56,916 nt of DNA, from NCBI GenBank assembly GCA_035762545.1, contig DASTOM010000039.1, forward strand, positions 1 through 56,916. Reading direction: 5' to 3'. Position 1 is the first letter of the stretch. Each line of letters starts with the position of its first letter. Source of the DNA: JANQRA01 sp035762545. Its GTDB lineage: Bacteria > Actinomycetota > Acidimicrobiia > Spongiisociales > ZC4RG35. The notes beneath the pieces were generated by a model that was not told where the DNA came from, did not search any database, and saw only the letters and a program-made list of their open reading frames with translations. This document shows, piece after piece, positions 43,432 through 50,803 of the stretch. A program made the position numbers and the translations under genes.

Positions 43432-44927
43432 GCATCCCCGACGTCGAGATCTTTGGCGGCGCGACGGCCCCTATCGAACGCGGTCAGGGCCGATCTTATC
43501 CCGATGGCCTCCTCCCCCGGGCTGGTGCTCTCGGACTCATCATGGGACGCATACGCGGCTCCGGGGTTCCGTCGCGGGAGAGGTGTCAGGTCTCCTCCTT
43601 CGACGGTCGACTCCGGTCGGGTCAGATCGATCACCTCTTCCCCCGCTGACGCGGTGGGTGCGGTTGCATGTTGGGTCCTGGCGATCACGTAGGCACGGGA
43701 GGCGGCATCGGCCAATTCGCTCAGTTGTGGGCCGCGGGGGCCGACTGGAACGCCACGCTCGACCTCCCAGTACTTCTGAATCGGGCGCTCCGGAATCTCG
43801 AGGTGATCGGTGGGAAGGACGATCGTGGCGGTGATTCCGGGAACCTCCGGCGACAACTCGATGCGGACTCCGTGCTTGTGGGCGAGTCTGGCCACCACGT
43901 ACATCCCGAGGGTGGGCTCGACCGTGAGGCCCATCGTCGGTGGTGTTGCGAGGATTCGGTTGAGGTCCCTCATCCGGTTCGCCGAGATGCCGACCCCCCG
44001 GTCGCTGACCGTCAGGCGGTAGCCATCCGGCTCCACCTGTCCTGTGACCCGAACCACCTCGGACGGGGGCGAGAACTGGAGGGCGTTTTCGATGAGCTCT
44101 GCCAGCAGATGTGACATGTCGCTGACGGCTCCACCAGAGAGCTTCGCCGACTCGAGGGCGAGAACCTCCACTCGGTGGTACTCACCGACCTCGGCGACTG
44201 CTGCCCTGATGACGTCGGAGAGCTCCGTCGCCTTGGCCCAAACCCGGGGTGAGTCCGATCCGGCGAGGACGAGCAGGCTCTCGGAGTTCCGTCGCATCCG
44301 GGTGGCGAGATGATCCAACTGGTAGTAGCTCCCGAGAGTCTTCGGGTCGTGCTCTCCCTCCTCCAGTTCGTCGAGGAGGGCGATCTGGCGGTCGATCAGC
44401 GAGGAGTTTCGCCTGGCCAACGTGACGAAGATGCTGGAAACGCCGCGGCGCAGGGTCTCCATCTGCCGACCGCCCACCTCGATCAGAGACCCATGGAGAT
44501 TGGCGAAGGAACGGGCCAGATCCCCGACTTCGTCCGGCCGCTCGACATCCAGCTCCAGGGGCCCTATCGAGTCCAGATCGGGTTCCGGATCGCTGAGCCG
44601 ATCGAGTAGATCGACGAGGTCCTCGGTGGCGACCTTGTTGGCCGCAGCGGTCACCTCGTTGATCCCCTTGCTGACCGAGTTCGAGCTCAGATGGACCATG
44701 ACCACCGTGGCGACTGCGACCAGCAGGACGAGACCAGCCACCGTGATCGTGATCGCCGGTTGGAGTTCAGGTCCTGACGCGGTCAACCACCAGGCCATCA
44801 GACCAGCCAGCAGCACCGATATGACCGCCAATGGCAGAACGATGAACGTGAGCCGCGAGGGGATGCTCAGTTGCCGGAGTCTTGAGCCGCGGGAAACCTG
44901 AGCGTCGACGTTTTCGCTCGTAGTCAT
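43428..44927 (-). CDS. Conservon sensor histidine kinase (CvnA-like)
   Basis: This 499-aa kinase has two membrane helices (about 27-50 and 58-82), a HAMP-like linker (NSVSKGINEVTAAANKVATE), a helical dimer region (RRNSSLIDRQIALLDELEEG), and a HATPase domain with N-box LLAELIENALQFSPP and G-boxes VSDRGVGIS and GMYVVARLAHKHG. The tail ends AIGIRSALTAFDRGRR. The order kinase, roadblock, DUF742, GTPase is exactly cvnA-B-C-D. There is no phospho-acceptor of classical type that I can identify with confidence, which is usual for CvnA. Confidence 0.9.
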   Translation of the reverse strand: MTTSENVDAQVSRGSRLRQLSIPSRLTFIVLPLAVISVLLAGLMAWWLTASGPELQPAITITVAGLVLLVAVATVVMVHLSSNSVSKGINEVTAAANKVATEDLVDLLDRLSDPEPDLDSIGPLELDVERPDEVGDLARSFANLHGSLIEVGGRQMETLRRGVSSIFVTLARRNSSLIDRQIALLDELEEGEHDPKTLGSYYQLDHLATRMRRNSESLLVLAGSDSPRVWAKATELSDVIRAAVAEVGEYHRVEVLALESAKLSGGAVSDMSHLLAELIENALQFSPPSEVVRVTGQVEPDGYRLTVSDRGVGISANRMRDLNRILATPPTMGLTVEPTLGMYVVARLAHKHGVRIELSPEVPGITATIVLPTDHLEIPERPIQKYWEVERGVPVGPRGPQLSELADAASRAYVIARTQHATAPTASAGEEVIDLTRPESTVEGGDLTPLPRRNPGAAYASHDESESTSPGEEAIGIRSALTAFDRGRRAAKDLDVGDA

Positions 44928-44991
44928 CGGCTTCGACGTTACCGGCGAAGCCGGCCAATCCCCGGTAACTCAGGGCAAATCCGGCCAACGA

Positions 44992-45019
44992 CAACGCCCC
45001 GGCCGGAGCCGGGGCGTTG
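44992..45019. terminator. Strong hairpin between the conservon and yceI
   Basis: CAACGCCCCGGC (44992-45003) and GCCGGGGCGTTG (45008-45019) form a perfect 12-bp stem with a 4-base loop. There is no T-run, but the strength suits an actinobacterial terminator. It is placed to end the yceI transcript (minus strand) before the conservon promoter, since both genes run leftward. Confidence 0.7.
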
Positions 45020-45048
45020 CAACTCACCGCGAGGAGGTTCGGTAAGTA

Positions 45049-45603
45049 CTAGGGACGAACGAGCTGGCCCTCGATCTCGAGTGTGATCTCTTTGGAGACG
45101 AGCCAGCCGCCGCCCTCGAGAGCCGCATTCCAGGTCAGGCCCCAGTCCTCGCGATTGATGCGGGCGGTGGCGCTGAACCCGACGTGGGTCTTGCCCCAGG
45201 GGTCGACGGCGGAGCCCTCGTACTGGGCGTCGAGGTTCAGAGGGTGGGTGGTTCCCCGCACGGTGAGATCGCCGGTGATCTTGAAAGCGTCACCATCTGC
45301 CTCGATAGAGGTGGACACGAACTCGATGCTGGGATGGTTCTCGACGTCGAAGAAGTCGTTGGACCGGAGGTGGTTGTCGCGATCCTCGGCACCGGTCGTG
45401 ATACTCGAAGGATCGATCTTCACCTGTATCTCGGAGTCGGTGAGGTTGTCGGCGACGACGACGTTGGCCTCGTAGGACTCGAAGTTGCCCCGCACCTTGG
45501 TCACCATGAGGTGCTTGGCGACGAAGCCGATCTTGGTGTGGCTCTTGTCGAGGGTCCAGACACCGGTCTCGATGTCTGGGCGGATGGTTGTTTCGATGGT
45601 CAC
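45049..45603 (-). CDS. YceI-family protein
   Basis: This 184-aa protein is a YceI lipocalin-like barrel: WTLDKSHTKIGFVAKHLMVT, KVRGNFESYEANVVV, VKIDPSSITTGAEDRDNHLR and DLTVRGTTHPLNLDAQYEG. YceI domains bind polyisoprenoids and other lipids. This one has no signal peptide, so it is cytoplasmic. The GTG at 45603 follows AAAGGAGA. It is divergent from a MarR regulator across two palindromes, which suggests MarR control of yceI. Confidence 0.9.
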   Translation of the reverse strand: MTIETTIRPDIETGVWTLDKSHTKIGFVAKHLMVTKVRGNFESYEANVVVADNLTDSEIQVKIDPSSITTGAEDRDNHLRSNDFFDVENHPSIEFVSTSIEADGDAFKITGDLTVRGTTHPLNLDAQYEGSAVDPWGKTHVGFSATARINREDWGLTWNAALEGGGWLVSKEITLEIEGQLVRP

Positions 45604-45643
45604 GGTGTCTCCTTTGGTCGCTTCCGTGAGGTCCCCTGTCGGG

Positions 45644-45697
45644 ATAGTTGCTTGTTACAACCATTGTGACCAACAACTATTCCGAATAGAATTCGGA
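45644..45697. promoter_or_regulatory. Operator-like palindromes between yceI and marR
   Basis: Two dyads lie in the 95-bp divergent gap. The first has ATAGTTG (45644-45650) paired with CAACTAT (45674-45680), with TTGTTACAA inside. The second, TCCGAAT-AGA-ATTCGGA (45681-45697), is a perfect 7-3-7 repeat ending next to the MarR ATG. Both suit a dimeric MarR-type repressor binding its own promoter and that of yceI. Confidence 0.55.
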
Positions 45698-45698
45698 G

Positions 45699-46145
45699 AT
45701 GCTGAGAAAACCCCCGGATTCGGTTCGCGCCTGGCGACAGCTGATGCATGTACATGCGTCGGTGACTTCCGCCCTGGACGAGCGGCTTCGCCGCGAAGTG
45801 GGAATCTCCGGCGACTGGTACGAGGCGCTCGTCGAGATCGCTCTCGCCGGCGGCACGATGCAGATGAACGAGTTCGCTCGCGAAACCACCCTCACCAAGA
45901 GCGGAGCGACCAGGTTCGTCGATCGGCTCGAGAGGGCCGGATTGGTGGAACGAACCGCCTGCCCGACCGATCGTCGGGTATGGCACTTGGCCCTCACCGC
46001 CCAGGGAAAGGCTCTCCAGCACGAGGCCGATCCACATGTCCTCGCCGTTCTCGAAGAGCATTTCGGTCGGTTCCTGGAGGACGAAGAAGCGAATGAGCTC
46101 TACGAGATTCTCGTTCGCATGGTCCCAACCCCGGTGACGGCGTAG
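45699..46145 (+). CDS. MarR-family transcriptional regulator
   Basis: This 148-aa protein has the MarR winged helix: NEFARETTLTKSGATRFVDR, then LERAGLVERTACPTDRRVWH and LTAQGKALQHEADP. Helical dimerisation parts lie at both ends. It probably represses the divergent yceI and itself. The ATG at 45699 sits directly after the second palindrome and has no spaced ribosome binding site. It is 12 bp from the DUF1295 gene downstream and could be co-transcribed. Confidence 0.9.
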   Translation: MLRKPPDSVRAWRQLMHVHASVTSALDERLRREVGISGDWYEALVEIALAGGTMQMNEFARETTLTKSGATRFVDRLERAGLVERTACPTDRRVWHLALTAQGKALQHEADPHVLAVLEEHFGRFLEDEEANELYEILVRMVPTPVTA

Positions 46146-46157
46146 CCTGCACTGCCA

Positions 46158-46931
46158 ATGGCTGACGTCCTCTTGGCCGCCGCCCTGGCGATCGGGCTCC
46201 TCATGCTGATCACGTGGGTGATCAGTGTCCTCGTCAACGATGCATCGATCGTCGACATCGTCTGGGGACTCGGATTCGTCGTCGCGACCGTGACGGCCTA
46301 CTTCGCCAGCCCTCTCGACACGATGACAAATCGGCAACTCCTCGTCCTGATTCTGGTGGGCTTGTGGGGTCTGCGTCTCAGCATCCACCTGGCATGGCGC
46401 AACATGGGCAAGGGGGAGGATCGCCGGTATCAGGCGATGCGTAGGAGGAACCCCGACTCGTTCTGGATCGTCAGCCTCTACAAGGTGTTTGCGCTCCAGG
46501 GGGTCCTGATGTGGGTCGTGGCAGTCCCCGCGGTCGTGTCCATGGCCATCGACAAGCCGGTCTGGTGGCTGGATTGGGTCGGGGTTGGCCTTTGGGCGGT
46601 GGGCATCTTCTTCGAGACCACGGGCGACATCCAGCTGGCACGGTTCAAGTCCCAACCCGATTCGAAGGGGAAGGTGATGAATCGCGGCCTCTGGCGCTTC
46701 ACCAGACACCCCAATTACTTCGGGGACTTCTGTGTCTGGTGGGGCATCTACCTCGTGGCGGCGGCGGGTGGTGCCTGGTGGGCGGTCTTCTCGCCGCTGG
46801 TCATGTCGGCTCTTCTCATCCGTTACTCCGGCGCCGGGCTCCTCGAGAAGACAATCACCCGCCGTCGTCCCGAGTACGCGGAGTACATCGAGAGCACCAA
46901 CGCCTTCTTCCCGGGCCCACCCAAGTCCTGA
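46158..46931 (+). CDS. DUF1295 membrane protein (steroid 5-alpha-reductase-like)
   Basis: This 257-aa polytopic membrane protein has SIVDIVWGLGFVVATVTAYF, a hydrophobic middle, and the C-terminal reductase/methyltransferase-like motifs WRFTRHPNYFGDFCVWWGIY and LLEKTITRRRPEYAEYI. Those are typical of DUF1295 and steroid 5-alpha reductase C-terminal domains, which bind NADPH or SAM. The substrate is probably a lipid, which fits the lipid-binding YceI neighbour. It is 12 bp after marR. Confidence 0.85.
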   Translation: MADVLLAAALAIGLLMLITWVISVLVNDASIVDIVWGLGFVVATVTAYFASPLDTMTNRQLLVLILVGLWGLRLSIHLAWRNMGKGEDRRYQAMRRRNPDSFWIVSLYKVFALQGVLMWVVAVPAVVSMAIDKPVWWLDWVGVGLWAVGIFFETTGDIQLARFKSQPDSKGKVMNRGLWRFTRHPNYFGDFCVWWGIYLVAAAGGAWWAVFSPLVMSALLIRYSGAGLLEKTITRRRPEYAEYIESTNAFFPGPPKS

Positions 46932-46936
46932 ACCGG

Positions 46937-47377
46937 TCAGGCTCCCAGCTTCACCACCATCGCCCACAAGGCAACGAGCACCACGGCGACCTCGACCGCA
47001 ATCGATCGGCTGGCGAACCGCATCGCGGCAGGCACGTCACCACCGGTCTCCACTGCTTCCAGCAGTCGCGCCTCCGTCTTCGACGCCACCAGGGGCTGCC
47101 AGACAGCAGAGAAGATGAAGACCCCGATCCCGATCAGGACGAAGGTGTCGTTCCAGGTCCACGGGTCCTGGGTCCAGACCAGCGCTATGCCCGTGAGGAG
47201 GGTCAGCACCGCGGTCGGGCCGAAGTAGCGGTCTGCGCTCTTGGCCAGTGTCTGCAGCGCACCACCCCCCCGGGCCGACTCTTTGGCTATCTGGGTGTAG
47301 GAGAACCAGCCATAGAGCCCACCGCCGATCCACGCCGCGGCACCCAGGATGTGGAGAAACAAGAGCCCGTCACGCAT
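46937..47377 (-). CDS. DUF2269-like four-helix membrane protein
   Basis: This 146-aa protein has four membrane helices, with LFLHILGAAAWIGGGLYGWF, the pattern of DUF2269 and of CopD-like proteins, at the start. A central YFGPTAVLTLLTGIALVW and a C-terminal helix follow. The His and Trp pattern of the first helix could bind haem, but this is not proven. It is convergent with the DUF1295 gene (5 bp) and follows the zincin gene on the minus strand with 9 bp between. Confidence 0.7.
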   Translation of the reverse strand: MRDGLLFLHILGAAAWIGGGLYGWFSYTQIAKESARGGGALQTLAKSADRYFGPTAVLTLLTGIALVWTQDPWTWNDTFVLIGIGVFIFSAVWQPLVASKTEARLLEAVETGGDVPAAMRFASRSIAVEVAVVLVALWAMVVKLGA

Positions 47378-47386
47378 ACGCTCAAG

Positions 47387-47938
47387 CTAATCACCGCCGA
47401 TCGCGTTCGTCAGTTCGATCACAACCCTTTGGAAGTCCGGGTCATGTCCGGTTTCCCGGACGTGGGCGACCTCGTGCAACACGGTCCACGCCCGAGCAGG
47501 TCGTTCGATCACGATCAGCCGCGATTCAGGGTCATAGACACCTCCGATCCGGCCCTCGAGGTCGTCGACGATCAGAAGCTCGACAGGCTGTAGGTCCAGA
47601 AAGTCGAACAGTTCCCCGGCGAGTGACACCGCCTCCTCGTCGGTGAGGATCGTGTTGAACAGTCGGCTCATCTCCGATCCGAGACCTGCCTCCCTCACGG
47701 CTTCCTCGACCACGCAGTAGTCGAAGGAGCAGGTCTCGAGACCATTCTCCGCCACGTTCGAGGCGTTGAGGACGTTGTAGATGGGGACGACGGCGAGGGC
47801 CAGGGCGGTCACCAACGCGACACCGATGAGAACAGGCCTTCGCCAAGCCGGCGACGGCTCCTGGTCAGGCTCGTCCTCCCCATCCCAGAAGTCGATCGGG
47901 AAGTCCTCCTCGGGCGGGAGTTCCCCGTCGTGTGTCAC
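47387..47938 (-). CDS. Membrane-anchored zincin-like protein (HExxH)
   Basis: This 183-aa protein has an acidic N-terminus, one membrane helix (residues 34-58) and an extracytoplasmic domain. That domain has two Cys (TCSFDYC, residues 70 and 75) and the metalloprotease motif VLHEVAHVRETGHDPDF: His155, Glu156, His159 and a third His165. HExxH-x5-H is the SprT/WSS1-type minimal protease arrangement. The domain is small and its substrate unknown. The GTG at 47938 starts 4 bp from the proA stop, so it follows proA in one transcript. Confidence 0.65.
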   Translation of the reverse strand: MTHDGELPPEEDFPIDFWDGEDEPDQEPSPAWRRPVLIGVALVTALALAVVPIYNVLNASNVAENGLETCSFDYCVVEEAVREAGLGSEMSRLFNTILTDEEAVSLAGELFDFLDLQPVELLIVDDLEGRIGGVYDPESRLIVIERPARAWTVLHEVAHVRETGHDPDFQRVVIELTNAIGGD

Positions 47939-47942
47939 CGGC

Positions 47943-49442
47943 TCAACGCCCGATGTCGGGATCTTCCTGAGTCACCTTGGTCCGGATCGTGTAGACGGAG
48001 TCTCCGGAGAGCACCCCTCCCCTCCCGAATAGGCGACCGAACTGCCAGTTGGACAAACCGAGCTCGGGCCGATTCAAGGCGTATTGGCCGTCTACCCATC
48101 GGGTGAAGCCATTGCCGACGAACGGAGCGTCGATGGTGTCGAAGAACCAGGCGTGCTCGGCTGCCGATGAGGAGATCAGGCTGGCGACCAAACGGGGGCT
48201 CTGCTCGTTGAACAGTGTCACCGCAGAGGAAACGTCGGGAACGATGTGGAGTGTCACCTCCGGACTCGCCTCCCACTCCCATTCGACACCCAGAGACTCG
48301 TCATCGATCAATTCGGCGCGAGGTTCGATCGCCACCCCACCGGCACGCTCGATTGCGGCCTCCTCGAACCAGGCGGGGGGAACGTGAGGACGAGCGGCTC
48401 GAGTCACGTGAAGCTTGGAGACGGCTTCCCGGCGCTCTCCGGCCCGGTGCAGTGCGTCGAGAAACACAGGGACGAGGACGTCGGCGCGGGACTCGACGAT
48501 GCATGCGGTGTTCAGGGTGTTGCACACCTTGCGGTCGAGCGAGTTGTAGACGGCTGCACCGAAGCCATCGGGATCGGCCGAATCGGAGGCGATGATCCAG
48601 GCACCACCGGTTCCATGAAGACTCACCGGTATCCCCGACTGCCGGGCCACGGAGCCCAATTGGGCCACAGCCTCACCGGAACCCCTCGCCACCGCCAGAC
48701 CGAGGCGGGCATCGGAGAACATGGCCCAACCCGCGGCGTGTGACGGCGCGTCGACCAAAGACACTGCACCGTCGGGCAATCCGGACCCGGCGATGGCCGG
48801 GGTCAGGGCATGATTCATTATCGCTCGGGCCGTTCCCAGGGCGTCGGAGCCGATGCGGAAGACGACGGTGTTCCCGGCTGCCAGGACGCCGGTGGCGTCG
48901 GCGAACACATTGGGCCGCCCCTCGAATACGAACCCGACCACGCCGAGACCGGCCCTGATCTGTTCCAGCCGCCAACCCTCGTGGTCGACGGTCTCCTCGA
49001 TCCGTCCCCGGCCGACGTCGCCGTCCGCCCAGAGTCTCAGCCCCTCGATCATGTCCTTTCGCATCCGATCGCCGAGGAGGAGCCGGGTCGTGGAGCGCCC
49101 CCGGCTCATGGCCTGGCTGACATCGGCTGCGTTGGCCTCTGCGATCGGGGCGAAGCTCGTCTCGTCCTCGAGATGGTCGGCGAAGGTGCGATAGAACGTG
49201 GCGAGTTGGTCGCCTGTCACCAGACCCATGTTTGGGAAGGCAGCCACGGCCGCATCGACGGCGTGACGGGCGGTGTCCCAGTCCTCTGCAGGGATGTGGA
49301 GCAGTGCACCGGTGTCCTGGATCACCACCAACCGGTCCCCAGCCGCGAAACGCGTGGCGAGTTCCTCGGACACTTCGACGACGCTATCTCCACCGAAGAC
49401 GATGGGCATGCCCGGCGTGAGGCTGGTGAGGGGTTTGACCAC
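47943..49442 (-). CDS. proA: Gamma-glutamyl phosphate reductase (glutamate-5-semialdehyde dehydrogenase)
   Basis: This 499-aa protein belongs to the ALDH-fold ProA family. Matching stretches include AEANAADVSQAMSRG, QIRAGLGVVGFVFEGRPNVF, HGTGGAWII and the catalytic Cys307 in RKVCNTLNTA. It reduces gamma-glutamyl phosphate to glutamate semialdehyde in proline synthesis. It has about 70 extra N-terminal residues (IVFGGDSVVEVSEELATRFA, then IQDTGALLHIPAEDW) compared with the usual ~420-aa enzyme. It follows proB with 9 bp between. Function is clear, but the N-terminal extension is unexplained. Confidence 0.9.
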   Translation of the reverse strand: MVKPLTSLTPGMPIVFGGDSVVEVSEELATRFAAGDRLVVIQDTGALLHIPAEDWDTARHAVDAAVAAFPNMGLVTGDQLATFYRTFADHLEDETSFAPIAEANAADVSQAMSRGRSTTRLLLGDRMRKDMIEGLRLWADGDVGRGRIEETVDHEGWRLEQIRAGLGVVGFVFEGRPNVFADATGVLAAGNTVVFRIGSDALGTARAIMNHALTPAIAGSGLPDGAVSLVDAPSHAAGWAMFSDARLGLAVARGSGEAVAQLGSVARQSGIPVSLHGTGGAWIIASDSADPDGFGAAVYNSLDRKVCNTLNTACIVESRADVLVPVFLDALHRAGERREAVSKLHVTRAARPHVPPAWFEEAAIERAGGVAIEPRAELIDDESLGVEWEWEASPEVTLHIVPDVSSAVTLFNEQSPRLVASLISSSAAEHAWFFDTIDAPFVGNGFTRWVDGQYALNRPELGLSNWQFGRLFGRGGVLSGDSVYTIRTKVTQEDPDIGR

Positions 49443-49451
49443 GTGGGAATC

Positions 49452-50549
49452 CTATGTCAGGACGACCAGGTCGTCGCGATGGATGACCTCGCCCCCTGCG
49501 ACGGTCGTGTGTTGGCCGAGCGCCCTGGCGATCTCTTCTGCACTCATCGCTACCAGGCCTTTCGCCACCAGGCTCTCCTGGTGGGCGACTTCGACGGCCG
49601 CTCCGGGCCCGAAGTCCCCGTCCACACCGGTCACACCCGCCGGGAGGAGAGACTTGCCCGAGTCCGCCAGAGCACGCACCGCCCCGGCATCGATCGTGAG
49701 TCGACCCTCCGGTGGGGCGCCGAAGGCGATCCAGAGCTTCCGGGCAGAGAGGCCCGACTCCCGGGGTGAGACCCACGTACCCACTTCGTCGCCGGCGATG
49801 ACTCTCACCACCACATCCGGCTCCGCTGCCGACGCCACGACCGTGGGGATCCCGGACCAAGCGGCCATTCGGGCTGCAGCGATCTTCGTGGCCACGCCTC
49901 CGGACCCGAACACACCGCGAGACTGACTGTTGTGGAGTTGGTCCAGCACCTCGTCGGTGTGTTGCACCGCTTTGAGCAGTTCAGACGATCCGGAGGTGAC
50001 CGGGTCACCCGAGTAGATACCGGGGGTGTCCGTGAGGAGCACGAGGACCCCGGCCCCGACGAGATGAGACACGATGGCGGCGAGACGGTCGTTGTCCCCG
50101 AACTTCAACTCGTCGACGACCACCGTGTCGTTCTCGTTGACCACCGGGACCACTCCGACGTCCAGCATTCGCTCGAGGGCGGCGCGTGCGTTGAGGTATT
50201 GCTCCCGTCGGGCGAGAACCTCCCGGGTGATCAGGATCTGGCCTGCCGTTCGTCCCACCGCCGCAAACGCCTCGGTGTAGAGAGACATGAGCCGCCCCTG
50301 ACCGACCGATGCCGCCACCTGGAGACCGGGCAGATCCCGTGGGCGTTCGCTCAGGCCGAGGGCGGGAAGCCCGGCTGCGGTAGCCCCGGAGGTCACCAGG
50401 ACAGTTCGATGTCCGGCATTCCACCCGGCTTCCACATTGGCCACGACGCGCCCGACCGCATCGGGATCGATGCCGGGACCGTCCCCGGTCAGGCTCGACG
50501 TCCCGATCTTGACGACCACAGGCGCACCTGTCGCTATCGGATATCGCAT
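49452..50549 (-). CDS. proB: Glutamate 5-kinase
   Basis: This 365-aa protein opens with PVVVKIGTSSLTG and contains LVTSGATAAGLPALGL, VPVVNENDTVVVDELKFGDN and VLLTDTPGIYSGDP, the amino-acid kinase fold. A C-terminal PUA domain (EGRLTIDAGAVRALADSGKS, then LLPAGVTGVDGDF) follows. It catalyses the first step of proline synthesis. The ATG at 50549 is chosen because the kinase core begins five residues later. It forms a proBA operon with the following genes. The 254-bp gap to the next gene upstream (50550-50803) shows no strong signal. Confidence 0.95.
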   Translation of the reverse strand: MRYPIATGAPVVVKIGTSSLTGDGPGIDPDAVGRVVANVEAGWNAGHRTVLVTSGATAAGLPALGLSERPRDLPGLQVAASVGQGRLMSLYTEAFAAVGRTAGQILITREVLARREQYLNARAALERMLDVGVVPVVNENDTVVVDELKFGDNDRLAAIVSHLVGAGVLVLLTDTPGIYSGDPVTSGSSELLKAVQHTDEVLDQLHNSQSRGVFGSGGVATKIAAARMAAWSGIPTVVASAAEPDVVVRVIAGDEVGTWVSPRESGLSARKLWIAFGAPPEGRLTIDAGAVRALADSGKSLLPAGVTGVDGDFGPGAAVEVAHQESLVAKGLVAMSAEEIARALGQHTTVAGGEVIHRDDLVVLT

Positions 50550-50803
50550 CGCTGGCTCATGTGGGGAAGGCACGGTAGTTCCACACGTATGCGCGGTTTG
50601 CGGCCCAATGGATTCAGCTGCTGTCGGCTTGGCGGTAGAGGCGAGCAGATGGTCGTCCCTGGCCATCTCGCTTCCCGAAGTGTGACGCTCCCGAGGAGGT
50701 CGCGAACGCGTCGCCGCATGGCACGACACCCCGGTTAGCTCGAAGTTGAGCGGATTCGACCCATATCCGGGCTGAGCAACCCCGGGTTCGCATCACGGCG
50801 GCC

